From Candidatus Hydrogenedentota bacterium (GTDB lineage Bacteria; Hydrogenedentota; Hydrogenedentia; Hydrogenedentales; SLHB01), in assembly GCA_026387845.1 (NCBI GenBank), contig JAPLKX010000335.1, positions 1 through 7,559 of the forward strand: 7,559 bases of DNA. Reading direction: 5' to 3'. Positions 1-6,067 of the stretch are shown here, one piece after another; positions within the stretch are counted from its first letter, which is position 1; each line of letters starts with the position of its first letter. Under the pieces are notes generated by a model that was not told where the DNA came from, did not search any database, and saw nothing but the letters and a program-made list of their open reading frames with translations. The translations under genes and the position numbers were made by a program.

Positions 1-117
1 CAGATCTTGAGTCTGACACTCTTTGAAAAAAGGCCCATTTTACAGGTGTTTCTTGAACATCAAGTAGCAAACGAAGAACAAGTCATGAGCAAACAGTTGG
101 AGTTCAATGACTTATAA
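1..117 (+). CDS. IS4-like transposase, C-terminal end (partial)
   Basis: The frame starting at base 1 is open to a TAA at 115-117 and encodes 38 residues, including ILSLTLFEKRPILQVF near its start and ending QLEFNDL. This resembles from memory the C-terminal tail of IS4-type DDE transposases, which often carry a 'QILSLTLFEKxPI' stretch and end in a short hydrophobic/acidic tail. The catalytic part would lie left of the window, so no DDE residues can be seen. The segment is about 40% G+C, clearly lower than the roughly 60% of the genes that follow, which fits acquired DNA. Whether the element is intact or a remnant cannot be told. The alternative is the tail of an unrelated protein, because the call rests on a short stretch. 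Confidence 0.5.
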   Translation, partial: QILSLTLFEKRPILQVFLEHQVANEEQVMSKQLEFNDL

Positions 118-129
118 CCGGACAGTAGT

Positions 130-173
130 GGGACTGACTCGATTTTCGGCAGTTTGAAAATCGTGTCTGTCCC
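130..173. repeat. REP-like hairpin (18-bp arms, 8-base loop)
   Basis: The left arm at 130-147 (GGGACTGACTCGATTTTC) and the right arm at 156-173 (GAAAATCGTGTCTGTCCC) pair at 16 of 18 positions around the loop GGCAGTTT (148-155). The two mismatches are opposed T/T pairs at 135 and 139. No T-tract follows, so a simple intrinsic terminator is less likely than a REP-type palindrome, although it could still act on transcripts from the upstream transposase. It begins 13 bases after the transposase stop codon. Confidence 0.6.
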
Positions 174-225
174 TGCTTTTCGCGGCTTCTTCAACAGCTT
201 CTCTGTCCCCGGTTTTCGCGGCCTC
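166..225. repeat. Direct repeat, two 24-bp copies 36 bp apart
   Basis: The copies at 166-189 and 202-225 match at 21 of 24 positions, with the shared form TCTGTCCC-N-G-N-TTTTCGCGGC. The first copy overlaps the right arm of the hairpin at 130-173, so hairpin and repeats look like one compound element. The 36-bp period is a multiple of three, so a frame from TTG 154 reads a repeated SVPxFRG peptide. That frame has no ribosome binding site and no family resemblance and is not called as a gene. Confidence 0.55.
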
Positions 226-261
226 CATCCTCCCAGCAAGACTTTCGCCCGCGTCCACCGG

Positions 262-290
262 TTGCCAACCTGGATTGGTTCCGGTACTAT
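262..290 (+). promoter_or_regulatory. Sigma70-type promoter candidate for the symporter
   Basis: TTGCCA at 262-267 (5 of 6 to TTGACA) and TACTAT at 285-290 (4 of 6 to TATAAT) are separated by exactly 17 bases. Transcription would begin near 297, about 27 bases before the ATG at 324. The rest of 118-323 holds the repeats listed separately and no recognisable gene. Confidence 0.45.
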
Positions 291-323
291 CGTTTGCGCA
301 GTTGCATTATTGGAGCAGACCGC

Positions 324-1760
324 ATGGAAGTCGTAGAGGGTGTTGCCGGCGCGATTGCCGCCTATTTTGAGCCAATATGGGTCGCGGCGCACCAAGGTGT
401 CGGCCCATTGCTGGGGGCGCTCAGCGGGCTTGTATGGGGGCCGTGGATGCTGGTGCTCCTGTTTGGCACGCACATCTTCCTGACAATCCGCCTCCGGTTC
501 ATTCAGCGCTACATCGGCCGGGGCATCCGGCTGTCGCTCCAAAGGTCCACGGAAGGCGAGGGCGACATCAGCCATTTCGGCGCCCTCACGACCGCGCTCG
601 CCGCAACCATCGGCACCGGCAACATCGTCGGCGTCGCCACCGCCGTCGTGGCCGGGGGGCCCGGCGCGGTGCTGTGGATGTGGCTGACCGGCGTGTTCGG
701 CATATCCACAAAATACGCCGAGGCCCTCTTGTCGGTGAAATACCGGATCGTCACCGACAGCGGCCATTTTGCCGGCGGCCCCATGTATGTGCTCGACCGC
801 GGCCTCCACTGCAAATGGCTGGGCGTTGTCTTTGCCGCATTTACGGCCATCGCCGCGTTCGGGATTGGCAACATGGTCCAGGCCAATGCCATCTCGCGCA
901 TGCTGGCCGAAAGCCGATGGCAGATCAATCCCTGGTTTTCCGGCATCGTCATGATGGTTCTCACGGCGATGGTTATACTGGGCGGAATCAAATCGATCGC
1001 CCGCGTCTGCGAAATTCTTGTGCCGTACATGGCCATCACATACATCGTCGGCTGCACCGTGCTGCTTGCCTACGGTCTTCCCACGCTCCCCGCGACCATA
1101 GCCCTGATCTTCAAGAGCGCCTTTACGGGCCACGCCGTCGCCGGCGGCTTTTTGGGAGCTACCGTGATGCAGGCCATGCGCTACGGGATCGCCCGCGGGC
1201 TGTTTTCCAACGAGTCCGGCCTGGGCAGCGCTCCCATCGTCGCCGCTGCCGCGCAAACCAAAAACCCCGTCCGACAGGCCCTCGTCTCCTCGACCGGCAC
1301 GTTTTGGGACACGGTTGTCATTTGTGCCATGACGGGCCTCGTACTCGTCAATTCGGGCCAATGGACAAACGGCGGCCTCAACGGCGCCACCCTCACGGCC
1401 GCCGCGTTTAATGGAGTCCCCACGATCGGCCCGGCGGTTCTTGCGATGGGCCTGGTTACGTTTGTTTTCTCGACGATCCTGGGCTGGTCATACTACGGCG
1501 AACGCGCCGCCGAATACCTGTTCGGCAAGAGGTCCATATTCCCCTACCGCTTGCTTTGGGTGATTTTTGTGCTGGTGGACTCGGTTTCGCATCTCCAGGC
1601 CGTTTGGGATTTTGCGGACATTGCCAACGCCCTCATGGCGATTCCCAATCTGATCGCCCTGATCCTGCTGAGCGGCGTCGTCGTTGCTGAAACCCGCAAA
1701 TACCTGTGGGAACCTGCCGTAACCGAACCTCTCCCCCGCCCCGCTTCAACAGACGAGTAG
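324..1760 (+). CDS. Sodium:alanine/glycine symporter, AGCS family
   Basis: This 478-residue inner-membrane transporter should couple sodium entry to uptake of small neutral amino acids (alanine, glycine or perhaps glutamine; the substrate cannot be read from sequence). Family signatures are clear: GTGNIVGVATAVVAGGPGAV at 97-116, GGPMYVLDRGL at 151-161, RGLFSNESGLGSAPIVAAAA at 291-310 and GWSYYGER at 387-394. Hydrophobic spans recur throughout (for example about 36-55, 165-185, 203-222, 231-250, 365-386, 409-420 and 437-455), and the length is normal for the family. A TTG at 294 extends the frame by ten residues, but the ATG at 324 is preferred because GGAG at 312-315 lies eight bases before it and it follows the predicted transcription start. 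It is followed by a 155-base gap and its own promoter candidate precedes it, so it is probably monocistronic. Family sure; substrate not. Confidence 0.95.
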   Translation: MEVVEGVAGAIAAYFEPIWVAAHQGVGPLLGALSGLVWGPWMLVLLFGTHIFLTIRLRFIQRYIGRGIRLSLQRSTEGEGDISHFGALTTALAATIGTGNIVGVATAVVAGGPGAVLWMWLTGVFGISTKYAEALLSVKYRIVTDSGHFAGGPMYVLDRGLHCKWLGVVFAAFTAIAAFGIGNMVQANAISRMLAESRWQINPWFSGIVMMVLTAMVILGGIKSIARVCEILVPYMAITYIVGCTVLLAYGLPTLPATIALIFKSAFTGHAVAGGFLGATVMQAMRYGIARGLFSNESGLGSAPIVAAAAQTKNPVRQALVSSTGTFWDTVVICAMTGLVLVNSGQWTNGGLNGATLTAAAFNGVPTIGPAVLAMGLVTFVFSTILGWSYYGERAAEYLFGKRSIFPYRLLWVIFVLVDSVSHLQAVWDFADIANALMAIPNLIALILLSGVVVAETRKYLWEPAVTEPLPRPASTDE

Positions 1761-1818
1761 GCGCACGACCGGTTTTCTGACAACCGCCGGATTCCCCGTC
1801 TCGGTGCTCGTGAATTTC

Positions 1819-1847
1819 TTGCGTGCGCATCCATTGCGGAGTATTAT
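1819..1847 (+). promoter_or_regulatory. Promoter candidate for the trk operon
   Basis: TTGCGT at 1819-1824 and TATTAT at 1842-1847 (5 of 6 to TATAAT) are separated by 17 bases. The predicted start near 1854 would leave a leader of about 60 bases before the first trkA gene. The -35 matches only 3 of 6. The gap 1761-1915 becomes more AT-rich toward the operon. No riboswitch fold was recognised in it. Confidence 0.35.
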
Positions 1848-1915
1848 TCCTAGTAACTGCACATCTTTGGGAATGATTGTGCAAATTGCGTACTTAAGTT
1901 AACCACACACAAGCT

Positions 1916-2350
1916 ATGGTTGCACCAAAACAACTCTATGCCGTCATTGCAGGATGTGGCCGCTTGGGGTCCTACGTGGCCAACAAACTGAGCGCCCGCG
2001 GGCACAGCGTCGTTGTCATTGACGTAGACGAAACGACGTTTGACGCCTTGTCTTCCGAGTTCAGCGGCTACAGGATCGAAGGCGACGCCACCGAATTCCG
2101 CATCCTCCAAGAAGCCAAAACCGACAAGGCCGACCTGCTGCTCGCCGTCACCCACGAAGACAACGTCAACCTCATGGTGGCTCAAGTCGCCAAGAAGGTG
2201 TTCAAGGTGCCCAACGTCATGGTGCGCGTCAACGACCCCATGCGAGAACAGGTTTACCACGACATGGGGATTGACACCATCTGCCCAAGCATCGTCGCCG
2301 GCGACGCCATCGCCGCCATCGCCGGCGCGCTCGCGTTTCCCGCAGAATGA
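1916..2350 (+). CDS. trkA: TrkA-type K+ uptake subunit, RCK-N domain only
   Basis: This 144-residue cytosolic protein is a nucleotide-binding RCK/KTN domain (TrkA-N) that should sit in the regulatory ring beneath TrkH. The dinucleotide loop is intact, GCGRLG at 13-18. The second strand ends in VVVIDVD with the acidic D36 expected to contact the ribose, and EGDAT follows at 55-59. The chain stops at about 144, just after the Rossmann domain and a short helical tail, so the RCK-C (TrkA-C) domain is absent. An in-frame TAA at 1895-1897 makes the ATG at 1916 the only usual start, yet no Shine-Dalgarno sequence precedes it. The next gene starts 34 bases downstream, which suggests one operon. The pairing of a short and a longer TrkA protein matches the two-subunit arrangement known from Thermotoga maritima TM1088A/TM1088B. 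Confidence 0.92.
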   Translation: MVAPKQLYAVIAGCGRLGSYVANKLSARGHSVVVIDVDETTFDALSSEFSGYRIEGDATEFRILQEAKTDKADLLLAVTHEDNVNLMVAQVAKKVFKVPNVMVRVNDPMREQVYHDMGIDTICPSIVAGDAIAAIAGALAFPAE

Positions 2351-2384
2351 CCGCCAACTCCATAAAGTCTTTGGGGAACAATAG

Positions 2385-3053
2385 ATGCACATTATCATAG
2401 TTGCGGAACGAAAGCTGGCCTACTTCCTCTGCCGGACGTTCCAGGCCAAAAAATACGACGTCACCGTCATCAACCGCAACCGCGAGGATTGCAGTTGGCT
2501 GGCACGGCGGACCAGCGCCACCATCGTGTTCGGCGACGGGAGCAGCCCACAGGTACTCCAGGATGCCGGTGCGGAGACCGTCGATGCCGTGCTGGCGGCC
2601 GCGCCCCGCGACGAAGACAACCTCGTTATCTGCCAACTCGCCGAGATGAAGTTTCACGTGCCCCGGATCATCTCGCTGGTCAACGACCCAGACAACGAAC
2701 AGGTGTTCCGCCAGTTGGGCATCGCCGACACCTTCTCGATAACGCTGCTGCTCTCGAGCCTGATCGAGCAACGGGTCGATTCCGTGGGTATTTCCAACCT
2801 CATACCCGTGGCCGAAGGTAAAATCACCGTCACCGAGGTCAGGCTGACAGACAAATCGCCGGCCGCCGGCAAAGCCATGAGTGAGATTCAGATGCCCGAG
2901 AACTCCCTGGTTGCCTGCGTGTTGCGGGAAGATCAGGCCATTGTTCCCCGCGGAACAACCGTCATCTCCGGCAGCGACCGGCTCATCGTCATCTCCGTGC
3001 CGCAAAACCACTCCGCCGCCATGAGAATCCTCACCGGCGAACCCGTGGAGTAG
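2385..3053 (+). CDS. trkA: TrkA-type K+ uptake subunit, RCK-N plus RCK-C, degenerate nucleotide loop
   Basis: This 222-residue cytosolic protein has an RCK-N fold (about 1-125) followed by an RCK-C (TrkA-C) domain (about 142-215, from IPVAEGKITVTEV to GSDRLIVISVP). It should be the second kind of subunit in the TrkH gating ring, with the RCK-C domain as a possible ligand site. The GxGxxG loop that would occupy residues 7-12 reads AERKLA, so all three glycines are replaced, and the acidic residue at the end of strand two is N30. Nucleotide binding in the usual manner is therefore doubtful, although FGDGSS at 49-54 and the following helices keep the family pattern. GGGGAA at 2373-2378 is a good ribosome binding site six bases before the ATG. 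trkH starts ten bases after the stop codon. Confidence 0.92.
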   Translation: MHIIIVAERKLAYFLCRTFQAKKYDVTVINRNREDCSWLARRTSATIVFGDGSSPQVLQDAGAETVDAVLAAAPRDEDNLVICQLAEMKFHVPRIISLVNDPDNEQVFRQLGIADTFSITLLLSSLIEQRVDSVGISNLIPVAEGKITVTEVRLTDKSPAAGKAMSEIQMPENSLVACVLREDQAIVPRGTTVISGSDRLIVISVPQNHSAAMRILTGEPVE

Positions 3054-3063
3054 AAAACGCCTC

Positions 3064-4542
3064 ATGCGGCGAAACCCTCAACTTCTCACCCGGTACAAGG
3101 CCATCCTCGCCGCTACGGGCGTGGTGCTTGTCCTTGGCGGAATCGGCATGCTCACCCCGCTCCTGGCGCTGCTGGGTTGGCCGGCCGAATATGTGTATGC
3201 GCCGCAGTTTATTGTGCCCGCCTTCCTGGAAATAATCTTGGGCGCCGTTGTCTGGTGGGTGTTCCGCACGCGCCTGCAAGTGGCCCTCACGCTCCAGGAA
3301 GGGGCCGTCATCGTTTTCTTTTCCTGGGTCATTATTGCGGTGTTTGCCGCCGTTCCCTACATGGCGGTCTGTGGCTACAGCTTCACGAACGCGGTGTTTG
3401 AATCGGTCAGCGGCTGGTCGGGAACAGGACTGACGGTCACGGATGTCCTGGCGGTTCCCAACGTGATCCTGTTGTGGCGCAGCATCACGCAATACATCGG
3501 TGGCGCCGGACTCGCCCTCATCATGCTGGCCGCCATCGCCGGCCCGCTCGGCCAGAACCTGTCGGTGGCGGAAGGCCGCACGGACCAGTTGGCGCCGCAC
3601 GTTCGCGATTCGGCCAAGATCGTGGTGGTCATGTATTCGGCTTATGGCATTTTCGGGATTCTGGCTTTGTGGGCGGTCGGAATGACGTTTTTCGAGGCCG
3701 TGAACCACACGTTTACGGCCTTGGGCACGGGCGGGTTCTCCACACGGCCCGACAGCATCGCCGGGTTCAATTCGCCCGCCATCGAAGCTGTCTTGGTGAT
3801 CCTGATGCTGCTCGGTTCCACCAACTTCCTCACGGCCTACCTGTTCATGCAGGGTAAGCTTGGCCCGGTTTGGCGCAACGCCGAAATCCGCACCGCGTTC
3901 TTTGCCATTGTGTTATCGGCGGTCGCCCTGACCCTGGCCCTTTATTGCGGCGGCATTTTCCCCAACCTGTCCAAATGCCTCCGTGTGGCCGTGTTTGAAC
4001 CGATCTCCGCCATGAGCGGCACCGGGTTTCAGACAACCCTGTACAACTCCTGGGGCGGGTTTCCCGTCCTGGTGCTGATCGTGATGATGATCATGGGCGG
4101 CGGCGCAGGTTCCACTTCCGGGGCCATAAAACAGTTCCGCGTTTACCTCGTCTTCAAGTCCATCCTATGGGAGTTCCGCCGCTCGATGCTCCCCAAGAGC
4201 GTCGTCGAAGAAAATTATGTCTGGTACGGGCCGGGAAAACTCTACGTGGACGACCGGCGTATCCGCATGGCCCAAAACTATATAGCAGTCTATTTCCTGG
4301 GCCTGCTGATCGGCACCGCCATAGTCGCCGCGCACGGGTATCCCGTGGGCGATGCCCTGTTCGAATACGCCTCCGCACAGGGAACCGTCGGCCTCAGCCT
4401 CGGAATCACCACGCCCACCACGCCGCCACTCATACTCTGGACAATGATCGCAGGGATGTTCCTGGGCCGCCTCGAGTTCTACGTGGTGTTCGTCAGCCTC
4501 GTCAAAATCATCAACGACGCCCGGTACATGACCTTCCGCTAA
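3064..4542 (+). CDS. trkH: Trk/Ktr-type potassium uptake pore protein
   Basis: This 492-residue integral membrane protein is the ion-conducting subunit of a Trk/Ktr system. All four pore repeats can be seen from their filter loops: SGWSGTGLTV at 116-125, TALGTGGFST at 218-227, SAMSGTGFQT at 315-324 and SAQGTVGLSLGIT at 437-449. The glycine-rich stretch MGGGAGSTSGAIKQFR at 344-359 matches the gating loop in the third repeat of TrkH-type proteins. Hydrophobic spans surround each loop, including about 13-36, 48-67, 80-100, 186-206, 241-258, 277-294, 332-346 and 407-423. The length is near that of TrkH. The ATG follows GGAG at 3047-3050 at a rather long distance of 13 bases. The ten-base gap after the second TrkA subunit implies translation from one transcript and a shared complex. 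TrkH versus KtrB naming is not certain from this sequence alone. Confidence 0.95.
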   Translation: MRRNPQLLTRYKAILAATGVVLVLGGIGMLTPLLALLGWPAEYVYAPQFIVPAFLEIILGAVVWWVFRTRLQVALTLQEGAVIVFFSWVIIAVFAAVPYMAVCGYSFTNAVFESVSGWSGTGLTVTDVLAVPNVILLWRSITQYIGGAGLALIMLAAIAGPLGQNLSVAEGRTDQLAPHVRDSAKIVVVMYSAYGIFGILALWAVGMTFFEAVNHTFTALGTGGFSTRPDSIAGFNSPAIEAVLVILMLLGSTNFLTAYLFMQGKLGPVWRNAEIRTAFFAIVLSAVALTLALYCGGIFPNLSKCLRVAVFEPISAMSGTGFQTTLYNSWGGFPVLVLIVMMIMGGGAGSTSGAIKQFRVYLVFKSILWEFRRSMLPKSVVEENYVWYGPGKLYVDDRRIRMAQNYIAVYFLGLLIGTAIVAAHGYPVGDALFEYASAQGTVGLSLGITTPTTPPLILWTMIAGMFLGRLEFYVVFVSLVKIINDARYMTFR

Positions 4543-4575
4543 ATGTAGTGGGGAAAACACGTTCCAACTGGTGCG

Positions 4576-4606
4576 GCGTTGCGCCCGCTGACGGCGTTCC
4601 GCTTTT
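4576..4606 (+). terminator. Weak intrinsic terminator candidate after trkH
   Basis: The bases 4581-4585 (GCGCC) pair with 4593-4597 (GGCGT, one G-T wobble) around a seven-base loop. A further three pairs, GCG at 4576-4578 with CGC at 4600-4602, lie across a 2x2 internal loop. Four T residues (4603-4606) follow at once. Position 34 bases past the trkH stop is sensible, but the T-tract is short. Confidence 0.3.
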
Positions 4607-4634
4607 GCAATGACATGCCTACGCATAGTAGAGT
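4605..4634 (+). promoter_or_regulatory. Possible promoter for the glycosyltransferase-methyltransferase gene
   Basis: TTGCAA at 4605-4610 and TAGAGT at 4629-4634 each match the sigma70 consensus at 4 of 6 positions, with an 18-base spacer. It begins within the T-tract of the terminator candidate, and the ATG lies about 35 bases past the expected transcription start. This is a low-confidence match that could arise by chance. Confidence 0.22.
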
Positions 4635-4674
4635 ATGGTTTCCTGTTTAACTGGCGCGATCTCGTGAGGTAGTC

Positions 4675-5964
4675 ATGAAACCGGCATTAAAGGCTGACAC
4701 TTTAGATCTTTCTATCATTATTGCCGCGCTCAACGAAGCGCCAAACCTGTACCGCCTCCTTCCGCTCCTCCGCAGCGACCTCGATAAGCTCGGGATCTCC
4801 TGGGAAATCATCATCATTGACGGCAACAGCCAGGACGGAACGCAAAAAGTCGTCGAACAAGCCGGCGCCCGGTACGTCTGCGAAACCGCACCGGGATATG
4901 GCGCCGCCATTTTCCGCGGCATCTGCGAGGCCAACGGCAAGTACATCCAAACCATGGACGCCGACATGTCCCACCCGGCCCCGTTCATCAAAAACCTGTG
5001 GGACGCCCGGGAAAAAGGCGACGTCGTCATCGCGTCGCGCTACGTACCCGGCGGGTGCGCCGACCAGCCCTGGTTCCGCTACACGCTCAGCCGGATCCTC
5101 AACCGGTTTTTCAGCAGCGGCCTGTCCGTGCCGGTGCGCGACATGTCCAGCGGGTTTCGGCTGTACCGCAAGGCCATTTTCGAAGGGATGGACCTTACCT
5201 TCACCAATTTCGTGATCCTGATCGAGATTCTCCTCAAGGCGTATGGCAAGGGCCTCAACGTCTGCGAGGTCCCGTTCCACTACCAGCCGCGGGTCAGCGG
5301 CTCGTCCAAAGCCAGGATCATCAAGTTCGGCAAAGATTACCTGCGCCTGTTCTACCGGGTGTGGAAGATGCGCAACTCCGTCCAGTTCCCGGATTACGAC
5401 TGGCGCGCCTACGACAGCCGGATCTGGCTGCAGCGGTACTGGCAACGGATGCGCCACAACATCATCCTGCGGTACTCGCCGCGGTTTGTGCCGACCTGCG
5501 ACGTCGGGTGCGGCAGCAGCCGCATACTCGCCGACATGCCACACGCCGTCGGCGTCGACCTCCGCCACGACAAGCTCGTGTTTATGCGCAGGACCAACAC
5601 CCTGCTGGCCCAGTGCGACGCGTTGCGCCTCCCGTTTGCCGACAATGCCTTCGAGTGTGTCATCTGCTCGGAAGTGGTCGAGCATATCCCGCACGAAAAC
5701 GGCAGGGTGTTTGATGAACTCACCAGAATCCTCAGACCCGGCGGAATTCTCGTTCTCGGCACGCCCGATTACGACCGGTGGGAGTGGCGCGTCATCGAAT
5801 GGTTTTACGGGAAGATCGCGCCAAACGCCTATGCCGAAGAGCACATCACCCACTACACGCTCAACTCGCTTTCGACCATCCTCAAAGAACGCCAATACCA
5901 ACTCCTCGAGCACGATTACATCGGCCGCGGCGAACTCATCATCAAAGCCCAAAAACCCAACTGA
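4675..5964 (+). CDS. Fusion of GT2 polyprenyl-phosphate-sugar-synthase-like glycosyltransferase and class I SAM methyltransferase
   Basis: The 429-residue protein has two enzymes in one chain. Residues about 11-235 are a GT-A family 2 glycosyltransferase close to the DPM1/polyprenyl-phosphate mannosyltransferase type: SIIIAALNE at 13-21, IIIIDGNSQDGT at 45-56, the metal-binding DAD at 95-97 within MDADMSHP, ASRYVPGG at 120-127, VRDMSSGFRLYRK at 154-166 and RVSGSSK at 206-212. Residues about 265-429 are a Methyltransf_11-type domain: SAM loop DVGCGSS at 276-282, acidic D295 in VGVDL, CDALRLPF at 314-321, SEVVEHIP at 332-339 and LRPGGILVLGTPD at 353-365. No membrane segment is evident, so it probably works at the inner face of the membrane on a lipid-linked acceptor, transferring a sugar from a nucleotide donor. 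What the methyl group is added to cannot be read. GAGGT at 4666-4670 precedes the ATG by four bases. Domains are sure; donor, acceptor and methyl acceptor are unknown. Confidence 0.92.
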   Translation: MKPALKADTLDLSIIIAALNEAPNLYRLLPLLRSDLDKLGISWEIIIIDGNSQDGTQKVVEQAGARYVCETAPGYGAAIFRGICEANGKYIQTMDADMSHPAPFIKNLWDAREKGDVVIASRYVPGGCADQPWFRYTLSRILNRFFSSGLSVPVRDMSSGFRLYRKAIFEGMDLTFTNFVILIEILLKAYGKGLNVCEVPFHYQPRVSGSSKARIIKFGKDYLRLFYRVWKMRNSVQFPDYDWRAYDSRIWLQRYWQRMRHNIILRYSPRFVPTCDVGCGSSRILADMPHAVGVDLRHDKLVFMRRTNTLLAQCDALRLPFADNAFECVICSEVVEHIPHENGRVFDELTRILRPGGILVLGTPDYDRWEWRVIEWFYGKIAPNAYAEEHITHYTLNSLSTILKERQYQLLEHDYIGRGELIIKAQKPN

Positions 5965-6019
5965 ACCCCGCGGGAACCCGGCATAATATGCGCCCAGAAG
6001 GTGTCATTTCTTTGAACAT

Positions 6020-6049
6020 ATCGGTCCGATCGGACGGATCAGTCGGATT
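6020..6049. repeat. Palindrome and 9-bp tandem units upstream of the MttB-like gene
   Basis: A perfect 12-bp palindrome GTCCGATCGGAC (6024-6035) extends to a 20-bp near-palindrome at 6020-6039 with one mismatched pair (6023/6036). The same stretch reads as three degenerate 9-bp units: GGTCCGATC (6023-6031), GGACGGATC (6032-6040) and AGTCGGATT (6041-6049). It lies 19-48 bases before the ATG at 6068 and directly before the ribosome binding site. It could be an operator for a dimeric regulator, an RNA hairpin in the leader, or a small repeat of the genome. No clear promoter was found in the gap 5965-6067. Confidence 0.5.
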
Positions 6050-6067
6050 TTCGGGAGAGATGACTAG

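Noticed and set aside
154..336. 60-residue + frame from a TTG in the leader, with a repeated SVPxFRG peptide
   Set aside because: The peptide repeat is explained by the 24-bp DNA repeat with a 36-bp period. There is no ribosome binding site, and the frame overlaps the hairpin and the symporter start.
60..1361. 433-residue minus-strand open frame across the symporter gene
   Set aside because: It is antisense to a clear AGCS transporter, is rich in G, D, A, H and R as expected from reverse reading of a high-G+C gene, and shows no domain.
1761..1828. Inverted 7-mers GCGCACG (1761-1767) and CGTGCGC (1822-1828) after the symporter
   Set aside because: The loop of 54 bases is long, no T-tract follows, and a 7-bp match over this distance is plausible by chance in GC-rich DNA.
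4702..5952. 416-residue minus-strand open frame across the glycosyltransferase-methyltransferase gene
   Set aside because: The + strand has intact motifs of two enzymes. The antisense frame is open only because of codon bias.
5982..5987. CATAAT as a -10 box for the MttB-like gene
   Set aside because: No acceptable -35 element lies 16-18 bases upstream, so a promoter is not supported.
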